DNA of 64,000 nucleotides, taken from the NCBI GenBank assembly GCA_903877125.1, contig CAIRCM010000186.1, positions 43,024 to 107,023 of the forward strand, in the 5' to 3' direction. Position numbers and translations under genes: made by a program. The notes beneath the pieces are model-generated. The model was not told the DNA's origin. It made no database searches and saw nothing but the letters and a program-made list of their open reading frames with translations. Source of the stretch: an uncultured Acetobacteraceae bacterium (GTDB lineage: Bacteria > Pseudomonadota > Alphaproteobacteria > Acetobacterales > Acetobacteraceae). This document shows, piece after piece, positions 7,381-17,406 of this stretch. Within the stretch, counting starts at the first letter, position 1. Each line of letters opens with the position of its first letter.

Positions 7381-10002
7381 CTACGCCGCCAGCGCCCCCA
7401 GCGCGGCATACCGCGTCGAGCCGGCGAGCGTCAGCATCACAATCAACGGACCGCGGCCCGGAAGCGCCAGCAGTTCCGCCGGCAACGTCGCCCGGCCGGT
7501 CGTCCAGCGAAGGTTTCCCTTGGGTTCATAGGCATAAAAGCCCTCGGTCAGGCATGGATCGTTCGCTTCGACCGCCACGCTGGCCTCGCCGCGAAACAGT
7601 TCCAGTCGGCGGAGCGCAACACCCAATGACCGCGGGTCGCGGGCAATCCCCAGTTCGGCCGGGACGGCGTCGCGGGACACGATATCGACCCGCGCCGGCC
7701 TGCCGCGGATGGTGAACACGAGCCCCGAGCCCTCGGCCTCGCTGGGCTTCAACCGCACCCCGTCGACCAGCAGATGCAAATCCGGATCCTCGGTCAGTGG
7801 GACGCCGGGGCGCGGGCCGGCGCGATCCAGCAGACGGCGCCAGACGCCATCGACCACCGGCCCGCCGGTCAGCACGGGCGCGCAGGGTTCTTGCGGCGGC
7901 AGACCCCAGCCGGCGTTGGCATTCTGGAACAGCCAGCGGTTCCCGTCGTCGCGATAGGTCTCGGCCGCGGCGCCGTTGGCCAGGATGACATCGTGGGATT
8001 CCAGTTCGATGTGATAGATCTCCACGTCCTGCGCCCGGTCGTCCCAGACGATGGAGCGGTGGTTGACCAGGAATTCGGCGGGTATCAGCACGCCGTCGAG
8101 ATAGAACCCGTGCGCCTTGGTGACGCGCAGGTCGGCGTTGGGGACATTGTCGGCGAAGGCGCCCTTGCGAATCACGACAGGCGTGGCGGCGGTGCGGCTG
8201 CCGCGGGTGGCGAGGACCTTGCCTTTGCCGACCCAGACGATGCCGCGGGCTTCGCCGGACAATGTCGTCACCTTGTCGCCCGGGACCAGCGTCTCGATCC
8301 GCTTCTGCCCGTCCGGCGTGGCGATGCGGGTGCCGGCGAGGAAGCAGACGCTGCTGAGGGTCATGCCGCCGGCACCGTCCGAAAACACCTGGAACGTTTT
8401 CGCGGTCGTGGCTGACAGGCTGAAGTCCTGCGTGAAGGCGCCGTCGGTCAGGGTCAATGTGGTGCCGGACACGGCGGCCGTGGCGCCGGCGTGGAACGTC
8501 ACTCCGGACAGATCGATCGTGCCATTGTTGTCGAATCCCGCGAGCACGTCGGCGAAGGTGGCACCGGAGGTGAGCGCCGTGGTCAGTTTCAGCGTCGCAC
8601 CAGGTGCGTTGAACGTGATCGCCCCCGACCCAAGATTGGCCGCCGACGCCACCGCCAGCGTCCCGGCGTCCAGAGTCGTGCCGCCGGTGTAGGTGTTGGT
8701 GCCGGTCAGCGTCACTGTTCCGGCGCCCGTCACCTCAATGCCGGTTTGCCCCTTGGTGTAGCTCGCCGGGCCGGTGCCGCCGGAACCGGTGTCGTCGGTG
8801 ATCGGTGCGGCGATGGTTTCCGTGGTGCCGTTGCTGTTGAAGATCAACGCCGCGCCGGTCCCCTGGAGGTAGATGCCCGAACCAAAAGCCTGGCCGGCGG
8901 TCGCGCCCGTCCCGGCGGCGACGATGCCGTTCGCGATGGAGGTGGATGCGTTGCCCTCGATAGTCAGCGAGGCGCCGGCCTGCACGAAGATGTCCCCGCC
9001 AGCGCCAAGCCCGCCGCCCCCGCCGCCAGCAATGCTTTGGCGGCCGTTGCCGCCTTTGCCACCGCCGAAGCCTCCCGAACCCCCGACTCCGGCTAGTCCG
9101 CCGGTCCTCAAACTTCCAGCACCACCACCGCCGCCAAAGCCGGCAATGCCGCCGGTGACACCACCGGCGGCGTCGCTTCCGCCGCCGCCGCCGCCGAAAC
9201 CGCCCGCTCCGCCCAGAAGGCCGCCGCCGCCGCCGCCGCCATAACCGCCGGCGCCGCCGGTGGCACCAGCGTTAGCACCGCCAACGCCGCCGCCGCCACC
9301 ACCGCCGATACCGCTGTCTCCGCTGCCGCCGCCGCCCTGGCTGCCACCGGGAGCGGCATTATAACCCGAAACCACCGCCCCCTGACCGCCAGAGGCGGCG
9401 TTGGGGATGATTCCGGCGCCGCCAGCCCCGCCTGTGGGATCGGCGCCAACGCCACCAACAGCGCCGGCGCCAACACCGCCACCGCCGCCGCCTGTCCCGG
9501 TGGCGCCGGCATTAGCGCCGTTGCCGCCGAGGCCTCCGCCACCGCCACCGTTCCCCTTCGCGCCGCCGTTCCCGCCCTGGGCGCGGTCGCCGGCAAACGT
9601 CACGTTGTTCAGCGTGACGTTGCCCACATTCCCGGCGACGTTCGCGCCAATGAACAGGCCGCCGCCAAGTCCCGCGCCGCCGCCGCCGCCGCTGCCGCCG
9701 TTGCCGCCGACCGCGTCCATGTTCGCGATCGTCAGGTTCGCGACCGACACCGTCCCGGCATAGACGAACAAGCCCCGCTCGGGCGTCGTCGTCCCGCCAC
9801 CGGACAGCGTGTGACCGTTGCCGATGATATTCAGCACATCGCCGGTGTTGAGATTGATCGCTTCCAGCTCGGTGCCACTGAGCGCGATGTTGCCGGTCAG
9901 GGTGATGGTGGAGGTGCCTCTGCCCGCGGCCAGAGAATCAATCGCGATAATTTCCGCGTTGAGCTGGGCAATGGTGCTGACGGTCGCAACGATGGTCGTC
10001 AT
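7381..10002 (-). CDS. Glycine-rich, PATR-containing protein with C-terminal Hint (Hedgehog/intein) domain
   Basis: Gly-rich repeat region; VTLTGTNTYTGGTTLDAGTLAVAS (passenger-associated transport repeat); CFLAGTRIATPDGQKRIETLVPGDKV...ESHDVILANGAAAETYRDDGNR (Hint_2-type). Confidence 0.85.
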   Translation of the reverse strand: MTTIVATVSTIAQLNAEIIAIDSLAAGRGTSTITLTGNIALSGTELEAINLNTGDVLNIIGNGHTLSGGGTTTPERGLFVYAGTVSVANLTIANMDAVGGNGGSGGGGGAGLGGGLFIGANVAGNVGNVTLNNVTFAGDRAQGGNGGAKGNGGGGGGLGGNGANAGATGTGGGGGGVGAGAVGGVGADPTGGAGGAGIIPNAASGGQGAVVSGYNAAPGGSQGGGGSGDSGIGGGGGGGVGGANAGATGGAGGYGGGGGGGLLGGAGGFGGGGGGSDAAGGVTGGIAGFGGGGGAGSLRTGGLAGVGGSGGFGGGKGGNGRQSIAGGGGGGLGAGGDIFVQAGASLTIEGNASTSIANGIVAAGTGATAGQAFGSGIYLQGTGAALIFNSNGTTETIAAPITDDTGSGGTGPASYTKGQTGIEVTGAGTVTLTGTNTYTGGTTLDAGTLAVASAANLGSGAITFNAPGATLKLTTALTSGATFADVLAGFDNNGTIDLSGVTFHAGATAAVSGTTLTLTDGAFTQDFSLSATTAKTFQVFSDGAGGMTLSSVCFLAGTRIATPDGQKRIETLVPGDKVTTLSGEARGIVWVGKGKVLATRGSRTAATPVVIRKGAFADNVPNADLRVTKAHGFYLDGVLIPAEFLVNHRSIVWDDRAQDVEIYHIELESHDVILANGAAAETYRDDGNRWLFQNANAGWGLPPQEPCAPVLTGGPVVDGVWRRLLDRAGPRPGVPLTEDPDLHLLVDGVRLKPSEAEGSGLVFTIRGRPARVDIVSRDAVPAELGIARDPRSLGVALRRLELFRGEASVAVEANDPCLTEGFYAYEPKGNLRWTTGRATLPAELLALPGRGPLIVMLTLAGSTRYAALGALAA

Positions 10003-10410
10003 CGGGAATCCCCTGTTCGTGTCAGGTCAAGACGCACGCTATATGCCTCACCCTCCCACCGCCTCGGCGGGTTGGACAGTCCAGGTGGCATCGGCAGTCA
10101 GCAATCCGGTCGTGCCATGTTCGACCAGGTGCGGCGTTTTCACAATAAGCCCGCAACATCTCAATTATAAAACGGACCGTCGACAGCCCGCCCACCACAC
10201 CGCCGCGCCGGTCGGGTTGGACCAGCGCATGGCGCCCCGTACTCCCGCCGAGCGCACCTTGTGGCTTGACTTTTGCCCGGTTCCTCCCGATACCCCGCCC
10301 ATCGCGGGTAAGCTGACGTCCGGTGCCGAAACTTCGGCTCACCCGGGAATGCGGCCCTGAGCGCGATCGTTGCGCACGAATCCGCAACACAGCCATCGAC
10401 AGGATCCGTT

Positions 10411-12285
10411 TTGACCGGCCCCTCGACCGCCCCGGCGGGACCGACCGATCATGCGACGCATGAAACCATCCAAACCGGCGAAGTAGCCGCGGCGCCTGAC
10501 GTTCCGGCGTTACCCATTCCTGTACCGGAGCCGGCCGAACCCGCGCCAGACGTCGCGACGCCGGATGTGCCTGGCCTGGACCTGACACCCGCCGAAGCCG
10601 AGCCGGTGGCCGAAACATTTGCCCCCGCCGCGCTGGACAGCGCCGAACCGGCGCCGGAACCGATCGACGAACCCTCCGATGAACGTTGGGGCGAACCCGA
10701 ATACGATCGGGAGGACGCCGCAGCGGACGATGACGGGGCCACCGAAGAACACGAACCCATCGCCGTTCTGCCGGACGAACCGCCCCGCCCGATCTTCGCC
10801 GATCTCGGCCTGTCGGAAGGCGTCCTCCAGGCCATCGCCGACATGGGCTACCGGCACCCGACCCCGATCCAGGAACAGGCAATCCCCTACGTCCTGATGG
10901 GCCGCGACGTGCTGGGCACCGCGCAGACCGGCACCGGCAAGACCGCCGGCTTCACCCTGCCCATGCTCGACATCCTCTCCGGCTCCCGTGCTCGGGCGCG
11001 CATGCCGCGCAGCCTGATCCTCGAACCGACCCGCGAACTCGCGCTCCAGGTGGCCGAGAATTTCGTCCAGTATGGCAAATACCTGAAACTTACCCACGCC
11101 CTGATCATCGGCGGGGAGAGCATGTCCGACCAGAAGGACGTGCTGAACAAGGGCGTCGATGTGCTGATCGCCACGCCCGGCCGGCTGATCGACATGTTCG
11201 AACGCGGGTCGATCCTGCTCACCGACGCCAAGCTGCTGGTGATCGACGAGGCCGACCGCATGCTGGACATGGGCTTCATCCCCGATGTCGAGCGTATCGT
11301 CGCGATGCTCCCGCCCGGCCGGCAGACGCTGTTCTTCTCGGCCACGATGGGCCCGGAAATCCGCCGCCTCGCGGATGCGTTTCTGCAAAACCCCAAGGAA
11401 ATCACGGTATCCCGTCCGGCCTCGGTCGCCACGACGATCACCGAGGGTCTGGCGCTGGTCGCCGAACACGACAAGCGGGAGGCGCTGCGCCGCCTGATCC
11501 GGACCGAGAACGTGCAGAACGCGCTGATTTTCTGCAATCGCAAGGTCGACGTCGATATCCTCTACAAGTCGCTGACCAAGCACAAATTCAGCGCCGGCGC
11601 CCTGCACGGCGATCTGTCGCAGACCGTGCGCTTCGCGACGCTGGAGAAATTCAAGGCCGGCGAACTGCATCTGCTGGTGTGCAGCGATGTGGCGGCCCGT
11701 GGGATCGACATCGGTGGCCTGTCGCATGTCTTCAACTTCGACGTGCCGCACCACGCCGAGGATTACGTCCACCGCATCGGCCGCACCGGCCGCGCCGGTC
11801 TGGAAGGGCGAGCCTTTACGATCGCCGCGCCGACCGACCGCTTCGCCGTTGAAGCCATCGAGAAACTGACCGGACATGCGATCCCGCCGGTGATCGTCGC
11901 GGGCCTCGATCCCGTCGACTGGGCGGAGGACGATGGCCGTAAGCGGCGTGGCCGGGGTGGCAAGAAAGCCGCCGCCGCGCCACGCAAGAGCGCGGCAACG
12001 CGCGAGCGCGCGCCGCGGGAGGATAAGCCGTTGCGCGAAGCCCGGCGGCCAGCGCGGCCGCCGCGCGAGGTGGTGCCCGAAGTGGCGGAAATCCGCGCCG
12101 AGCCGGTACCGGCCGAACGGCCGAGGAGCGACCGCTACCGGGACCCGAACCGGGATTTCCGCCGTGGACGCCGCGATGACGATCTGGGACCGGCGGTGGT
12201 GGGCTTCGGCGACGACGTGCCGGCCTTCATGCTGCTGCGCACCCGCGCACCTCAACCCCTTCAGGAGACGGAAGCCGAATCATGA
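10411..12285 (+). CDS. DEAD-box RNA helicase (RhlE-like) with acidic/Pro-rich N-terminal extension
   Basis: [42 protein letters not shown]; basic C-terminal tail. Confidence 0.92.
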   Translation: MTGPSTAPAGPTDHATHETIQTGEVAAAPDVPALPIPVPEPAEPAPDVATPDVPGLDLTPAEAEPVAETFAPAALDSAEPAPEPIDEPSDERWGEPEYDREDAAADDDGATEEHEPIAVLPDEPPRPIFADLGLSEGVLQAIADMGYRHPTPIQEQAIPYVLMGRDVLGTAQTGTGKTAGFTLPMLDILSGSRARARMPRSLILEPTRELALQVAENFVQYGKYLKLTHALIIGGESMSDQKDVLNKGVDVLIATPGRLIDMFERGSILLTDAKLLVIDEADRMLDMGFIPDVERIVAMLPPGRQTLFFSATMGPEIRRLADAFLQNPKEITVSRPASVATTITEGLALVAEHDKREALRRLIRTENVQNALIFCNRKVDVDILYKSLTKHKFSAGALHGDLSQTVRFATLEKFKAGELHLLVCSDVAARGIDIGGLSHVFNFDVPHHAEDYVHRIGRTGRAGLEGRAFTIAAPTDRFAVEAIEKLTGHAIPPVIVAGLDPVDWAEDDGRKRRGRGGKKAAAAPRKSAATRERAPREDKPLREARRPARPPREVVPEVAEIRAEPVPAERPRSDRYRDPNRDFRRGRRDDDLGPAVVGFGDDVPAFMLLRTRAPQPLQETEAES

Positions 12286-13469
12286 GCGCCAATCCCTTCA
12301 AACCCTTCCAATGGGATGACGCCCTCCGCCTGGACAGCCAACTTTCCGAGGATGAGCGGGCGATCCGCGACGCCGCGCATGAATATTGCCAGGAAAAGCT
12401 GTTCCCGCGCGTCCTGATGGCCAACCGCCAGGAAAAATTCGACCGCGAGATCATGAACGAATTCGGGGAAATGGGCTTCCTCGGCGCCACGCTGGAAGGC
12501 TACGGCTGCGCGGGCGTGAACTATGTCAGCTACGGCCTGATCTCCCGCGAAGTGGAGCGGGTCGATTCCGGCTACCGTTCCGCGTTTTCGGTGCAGTCGT
12601 CCCTGGTGATGTTCCCGATCCACGCCTTCGGGTCGGAGGAACAGCGCCAGAAATATCTGCCGAAGCTTCGCAGCGGGGAATTCGTGGGCTGCTTCGGGCT
12701 GACCGAACCGGATGCGGGATCGGATCCGGCGTCGATGCGAACCCGAGCGAAGAAGGTTGACGGCGGGTTCCTGTTGAGCGGTTCGAAGACCTGGATCACC
12801 AATTCACCGATCGCCGATGTGCTGGTGGTCTGGGCGAAGGACGATGCGGGCGATATCCGTGGCTTCATCCTCGAACGCGGCATGAAGGGGCTGGAGCAGC
12901 CGAAGATCGAGGGGAAATTCTCGCTCCGCTGTTCCATCACCGGCATGATCATGATGCAGGATGTTTTCGTCCCGGCGGAAAACATGCTGCCGAACGTCAA
13001 GGGGCTGCGCGGTCCGTTCTCCTGCCTGAACAACGCCCGCTACGGCATCGCCTGGGGCGCGCTGGGCGCGGCCGAATTCTGCTGGCACGCGGCGCGGGAA
13101 TACACGCTGAACCGCAAGATGTTCGGCAAGCCGCTGGCCGCGACGCAGCTGATCCAGAAGAAGCTGGCGGACATGCAGACCGAGATCACCTTGGGCTTGC
13201 AGGCGGTGTTGCAGCTCGGGCGTTTGATCGACGCGGAAAACGCGGCGCCGGAGATGATCAGCCTGCTGAAGCGCAACAATTGCGGCAAATCGCTCGACAT
13301 CGCCCGCGTCGCCCGCGACATGCACGGTGGTAACGGAATCGCCGACGAATATCATGTGATCCGGCACGTCATGAACCTGGAGACCGTCAACACTTATGAG
13401 GGTACCCATGACGTGCATGCGCTGATCCTGGGACGCGCGCTGACGGGTATCTCCGCTTTTGGGGGGTAG
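12282..13469 (+). CDS. gcdH: Acyl-CoA dehydrogenase, glutaryl-CoA dehydrogenase type
   Basis: [51 protein letters not shown] overlap with helicase stop. Confidence 0.88.
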   Translation: MSANPFKPFQWDDALRLDSQLSEDERAIRDAAHEYCQEKLFPRVLMANRQEKFDREIMNEFGEMGFLGATLEGYGCAGVNYVSYGLISREVERVDSGYRSAFSVQSSLVMFPIHAFGSEEQRQKYLPKLRSGEFVGCFGLTEPDAGSDPASMRTRAKKVDGGFLLSGSKTWITNSPIADVLVVWAKDDAGDIRGFILERGMKGLEQPKIEGKFSLRCSITGMIMMQDVFVPAENMLPNVKGLRGPFSCLNNARYGIAWGALGAAEFCWHAAREYTLNRKMFGKPLAATQLIQKKLADMQTEITLGLQAVLQLGRLIDAENAAPEMISLLKRNNCGKSLDIARVARDMHGGNGIADEYHVIRHVMNLETVNTYEGTHDVHALILGRALTGISAFGG

Positions 13470-13491
13470 CCCGCTGCCCCGAGGCCGCTGA

Positions 13492-14824
13492 ATGTCCACC
13501 AAACACCGTCCGCCCCGCCGTGGCGCCAACCGCCCCGCCCCGGCCCCACCGCCCGAGGAAACCACGATCGTCCGCGTCGGCGCGGACGGTGACGGCATTG
13601 GCACGCTGGCGAACGGCGCACCGGTCTACGTCCCCTTTACCTTGCCCGGTGAGCGCGTCTTCGCCACCCCGCTCGTCCGACATGGCGAAGGGTGGACAGC
13701 CACCGCCGAACGCATCGTCGAAGCCAGTTCCGAACGAATTGCGCCGGCATGCGCACATTTCGGCCGATGCGGCGGATGCGTGGCACAGCATTGGACCGAG
13801 GCCGGCTATCAGGGCTGGAAAATCGGCCTGCTCCAAGCCGGGCTGCGTCGCGCGGGCTATGCCGATGCGCCAATCGGTCCGCTGGTGGCCGGCGCACCTG
13901 GCTCCCGCCGCCGGATCGATCTGGCCGCACGCCGATTGCCCGTGGGCCTGCAACTGGGCCTGCATCGCACGCGATCCAGCGACGTCGTCGATCTGGCCGA
14001 AATGCACGGTCATGCACCCCGACCTGTTCGCCCTGATCGGCCCGCTGCGCGCCCTGCTGAACCGGCTGCGGACGGTGCGGAAGGAGGCTTCGGCGGTGAT
14101 CAACCTGCTGGACTCCGGCCCCGATTTTTTACTGCGTGGCGACGCGCCGCTGGAACAGACCGACCGTAATCTGCTGATCGATTTTGCTCGGGATCACGGG
14201 TTGCCACGGGTGTCCTGGGCGCTGGGGACCGACACGCCGGAGACGGTGTGCCTGCTGCGGCCGGCAGTGACGTCGTTATCCGGTACGACGGTTGGGCCGC
14301 CACCGGGTGCGTTCCTGCAGGCCACGGCGGCGGGGGAGGCCGCGATCGGCGCGCAGGTGCTCGGAGCACTGCCGGCGAAATTGTATGCGCGGTCCCGCGT
14401 GGCGGAACTGTACGCCGGCTGCGGCACGATCAGCTTCGCTTTGGCGCCGAAGGTCCGGGTGGCCGCGTATGAGGGCGATCGCGATGCTTTCGTTGCGCTG
14501 CGGACGGCGGCCAACAACCCGGCTGCTACCGGGCGGGTCGAGGCGGTGCAACGCGATCTGACCCGCCAGCCGCTTTCGGCCAAGGAGCTTGGGGCGTTCG
14601 CGGCCGTGGTCCTGGACCCCCCGCATAACGGCGCGCCGGAGCAGACCGGTCAGATCGCGGCATCGGGCGTGGGGACGGTGATCTATGTCAGTTGCAATCC
14701 GAACGCCCTGGCTCGGGATGGGTTGTTGCTGAAGCAGGCAGGGTATCGGTTGGAGGCGGTGACGCCGATCGATCAGTTTCTGTGGTCGGCGCGGTTGGAG
14801 AGTGTGTGCGTATTTCGGCGGTAG
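13492..14824 (+). pseudogene. Class I SAM-dependent RNA methyltransferase (RumA/TrmA-like) interrupted by a frameshift near 14000-14002
   Basis: Frame 1 gives ACAHFGRCGGCVAQHW (cluster Cys) up to DVVDLAE; frame 2 continues CTVMHPDLFALIGPL...AELYAGCGTISFALA...VLDPPHNG...YVSCNPNALARD. Removing one A of AAA restores LAECTVMHP. Confidence 0.82.
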
Positions 14825-15001
14825 GTGCGCACCTGTAAGGGGTTGCCGCGCCCTGGAAACGATTTCGATATCGGACTGGCCTGCCCCGTTCGTCATACCG
14901 GGTTTCGTCGGCATGACGTGCTCTATAAATCTTTGTTTGATCGCGTGATTCACGCTGCCGTGTGCTTCCACCTCTGGCGATCACGCTCCAGCAGGCTGCC
15001 G

Positions 15002-16300
15002 CTAAGGCTTGGGCGCGGCCGCCTCCACGCCCCGTGCCGACGTGCGCACGACCGCGATCGCCAGGGATGCCATCAGGGTGCAGCCGGCCACGTAATACAG
15101 ACCGCCGGTGTAGCTGCCCGTGGTCGTCTTGATCCAGCCGATCGCGATGGGACCGACGATTCCGCCGAAATTCGCGAAAACGCTGATCAAGGCGATCGCG
15201 CCCGCCATGGCGGAGCCACTGAGGAACATGGGCGGCACGGTCCAGAACATCGGGCGGGCGACGCCCATGCTCATCTCGATGAGTGTCACGGCGAGCAGTG
15301 CCCAGGCGCTGGCCGCGTAGTAGCCCATCCCGAGGAAGCCGGTCGTCGCGATGACAAGCAGCAGCGACAGGACACGTCTTTTGTCCGCCAGACGGTCGGA
15401 CACGTAGCTGCCGGCCAGCATCGTGAGGATACCGATGACCGAGGGGACGGCGACCACCCAGCCCACGGCGAAGTTGCTCATACCCCAGGTTTTGACGATC
15501 AGCGGCAGGAAGTAGCCCATCGAATACGACACCGTACCGAAAGCGAAATACGTCGCGCACAGCAGCAGCACGCGTGGATCGATCAGGCCGCGCAGTACGC
15601 TCAGTTGGCTATGCGCGGCTTCCACCACGATCCGCTCCTGCCTCAGCGTTTCGACCAGCCAGGCGCGGCGCTCGGGGGCGAGCCAGTCCGCGTTTTCCGG
15701 CCGGTCGGTCATGCGGCGAAGCACGACGAAGCCCAGCGCGACCGACGGCAATCCTTCCAGGATGAACAGCCACTTCCAGCCGGATAGGCCGAGCATGCCG
15801 TCCAGTTCCAGCAGGCTTGACGCGACGGGGCCGCCGATTGCCGCGGCCGCGGGGATCGCCAGCACCAGCGCCGCGTTCACCCGGGCGCGATAGCCGCTGG
15901 GAAACCAGAAATTCAAATAGAGGAGCATGCCAGGGAACAATCCGGCCTCGGCGATGCCGAGGAGGAAGCGGACGGCGATGAAGCTGTTTTCTCCGGAAAC
16001 GATGGCCATCCCGCTTGCCACCAGTCCCCAACTGATGGCGATGCGGCCGATCCAGCGGCGGGCGCCGATGCGTTCCAGGATCAAATTGGAGGGGATCTCG
16101 CACGGGATATAGCCGAAGAAGAACGCGGCGACGCCGAGGCTGTAAATGTAGGGCGTGAGGCCGAGGTCCTTGTTCATCGTCAGCGCGGCGAAACCGATAT
16201 TGACCCGGTCGATCAGGCTGAGGAGGTAGAGCAGGAAGATCAGCGGCAGCAGGCGCCAGGCAACCTGCCGGATGGTCGCGCGCTCGATATCCTCGGTCAT
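15002..16300 (-). CDS. MFS transporter, anion:cation symporter (ACS)-like
   Basis: MTEDIERATIRQVAWRLLPLIFLLYLLSLIDRVNIGFAAL... typical of the ACS/phthalate permease group. Confidence 0.87.
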   Translation of the reverse strand: MTEDIERATIRQVAWRLLPLIFLLYLLSLIDRVNIGFAALTMNKDLGLTPYIYSLGVAAFFFGYIPCEIPSNLILERIGARRWIGRIAISWGLVASGMAIVSGENSFIAVRFLLGIAEAGLFPGMLLYLNFWFPSGYRARVNAALVLAIPAAAAIGGPVASSLLELDGMLGLSGWKWLFILEGLPSVALGFVVLRRMTDRPENADWLAPERRAWLVETLRQERIVVEAAHSQLSVLRGLIDPRVLLLCATYFAFGTVSYSMGYFLPLIVKTWGMSNFAVGWVVAVPSVIGILTMLAGSYVSDRLADKRRVLSLLLVIATTGFLGMGYYAASAWALLAVTLIEMSMGVARPMFWTVPPMFLSGSAMAGAIALISVFANFGGIVGPIAIGWIKTTTGSYTGGLYYVAGCTLMASLAIAVVRTSARGVEAAAPKP

Positions 16301-16426
16301 GGGCTTCCCTCCTTGTTTTCCGGGCGCGCGTTTGGCGACCGGCGCCCGATCGGTATCCGCGATCGGATTTTCCACATCCTTCCGCCCACTATGGATTCGC
16401 GCCAGTGGCCTGGCAAACGGCCGGGT

Positions 16427-17107
16427 TCAGGACGCCGAGCGGGCTTCATTGTCCCGGATCAGCCACTGCGATACGATTTCGCAGTAATCGTTGAACAGAA
16501 GCGTATCCGGCGTTTCCCGGTTGTCATTACAAAACTGGAGCGGAAATCGGTGGAACCGATCGAAACGCTCCCGCATTGCCCAACTGAAATCGATCTTGTT
16601 CGCTTCGTCGCCCATTTCGGTTTTGACCCAGTCGCGTACGGCCTTGATCGCCTCGTGCGCGTCGCCGCCGTGCGCGACGGGATCGACACCGCCCAGGTTG
16701 CTGCAGCATTCCCGGAATTTGGCGGCGTCATGAACCAGCAGCAAAGCCGATTTCAGTTGCTGATGTTTGTCCCCGAACCGGTGGGCGCCGAAGAACAGGC
16801 CGTATTCGAGCGGCATGTTGAAATGCGGTGCCTCATCCCCATTCACGCGCAGGTCCGACAGGTCATGGATGCCCCAGCGGGAACCGCGGATGAGCTCGAC
16901 GATCTTGTCGACGCGGATGGTACCGCTGTTCGAGGCCTGGAGCGCGCAGCGAGGTTCGAGGTTGCAGGCAAAGACCGCGAACACGACGGCTCGCAGGATA
17001 GGACGATAGGCCGGGTTGTAGGGGCAGTTGATGAAGACGCCGCGATTGTAGGACGCCTCCTGCTCGCGGAGCCGTTGGGCCCGATCAGGCCTGGGTGCGG
17101 GTGGCAA
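16427..17107 (-). CDS. Uncharacterised protein with TIR / nucleoside-deoxyribosyltransferase-like N-terminal pattern
   Basis: RGVFINCPYNPAYRPILRAVVFAVFACNLEPRCALQASNSGTIRVDKIVELIRGSRWGIHDLSDLRV...; start uncertain (TTG at 17107 suggested). Confidence 0.65.
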   Translation of the reverse strand: MPPAPRPDRAQRLREQEASYNRGVFINCPYNPAYRPILRAVVFAVFACNLEPRCALQASNSGTIRVDKIVELIRGSRWGIHDLSDLRVNGDEAPHFNMPLEYGLFFGAHRFGDKHQQLKSALLLVHDAAKFRECCSNLGGVDPVAHGGDAHEAIKAVRDWVKTEMGDEANKIDFSWAMRERFDRFHRFPLQFCNDNRETPDTLLFNDYCEIVSQWLIRDNEARSAS

Positions 17108-17264
17108 GCTTGGCGAACAATGTATCGACCGCCTTGCGAAGGTCTTCGGCCTTGAAATTGCGCGGCCCACCCGTTGCCGGCCGTGGAACCGGTCCGGACA
17201 GATCGGGGAGGTGGCGGCGCTTGGGCGCGGCGGGCTTGCTGGTTTTTTTGGTGAAGGTCGACAT
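17085..17264 (-). CDS. Small basic protein, upstream partner of the FINCPYN gene
   Basis: MSTFTKKTSKPAAPKRRHLPDLSGPVPRPATGGPRNFKAEDLRKAVDTLFAKLATRTQA; its end overlaps or abuts the start of the following gene. Confidence 0.6.
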   Translation of the reverse strand: MSTFTKKTSKPAAPKRRHLPDLSGPVPRPATGGPRNFKAEDLRKAVDTLFAKLATRTQA

Positions 17265-17406
17265 GGTATCCTCAGCGCGGTGGGTGACTTCCGCGTGACG
17301 CTGCAAGATGCCAGAGTTTGTGGACGCCAACATCCCGTCGTCAAGTTTTTTCGTAGGTATACCCTTCGATCGACGTCACCCGAACGCTGTACCGGCGGCT
17401 TCCAAC

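Noticed and set aside
9000-9720. Possible CRISPR-like periodic repeats
   Set aside because: Periodicity is codon-level Gly repeats inside an ORF, without conserved direct repeats and unique spacers
8117-9763. Several plus-strand Pro/Ala-rich ORFs (8117-8692, 8873-9244, 9401-9763)
   Set aside because: Antisense shadows of the Gly-rich Hint protein; composition mirrors GGC codons with no recognisable domains
10510-12255. 581-aa minus-strand ORF opposite the DEAD-box helicase
   Set aside because: GC-rich shadow ORF; opposite strand carries full set of helicase motifs
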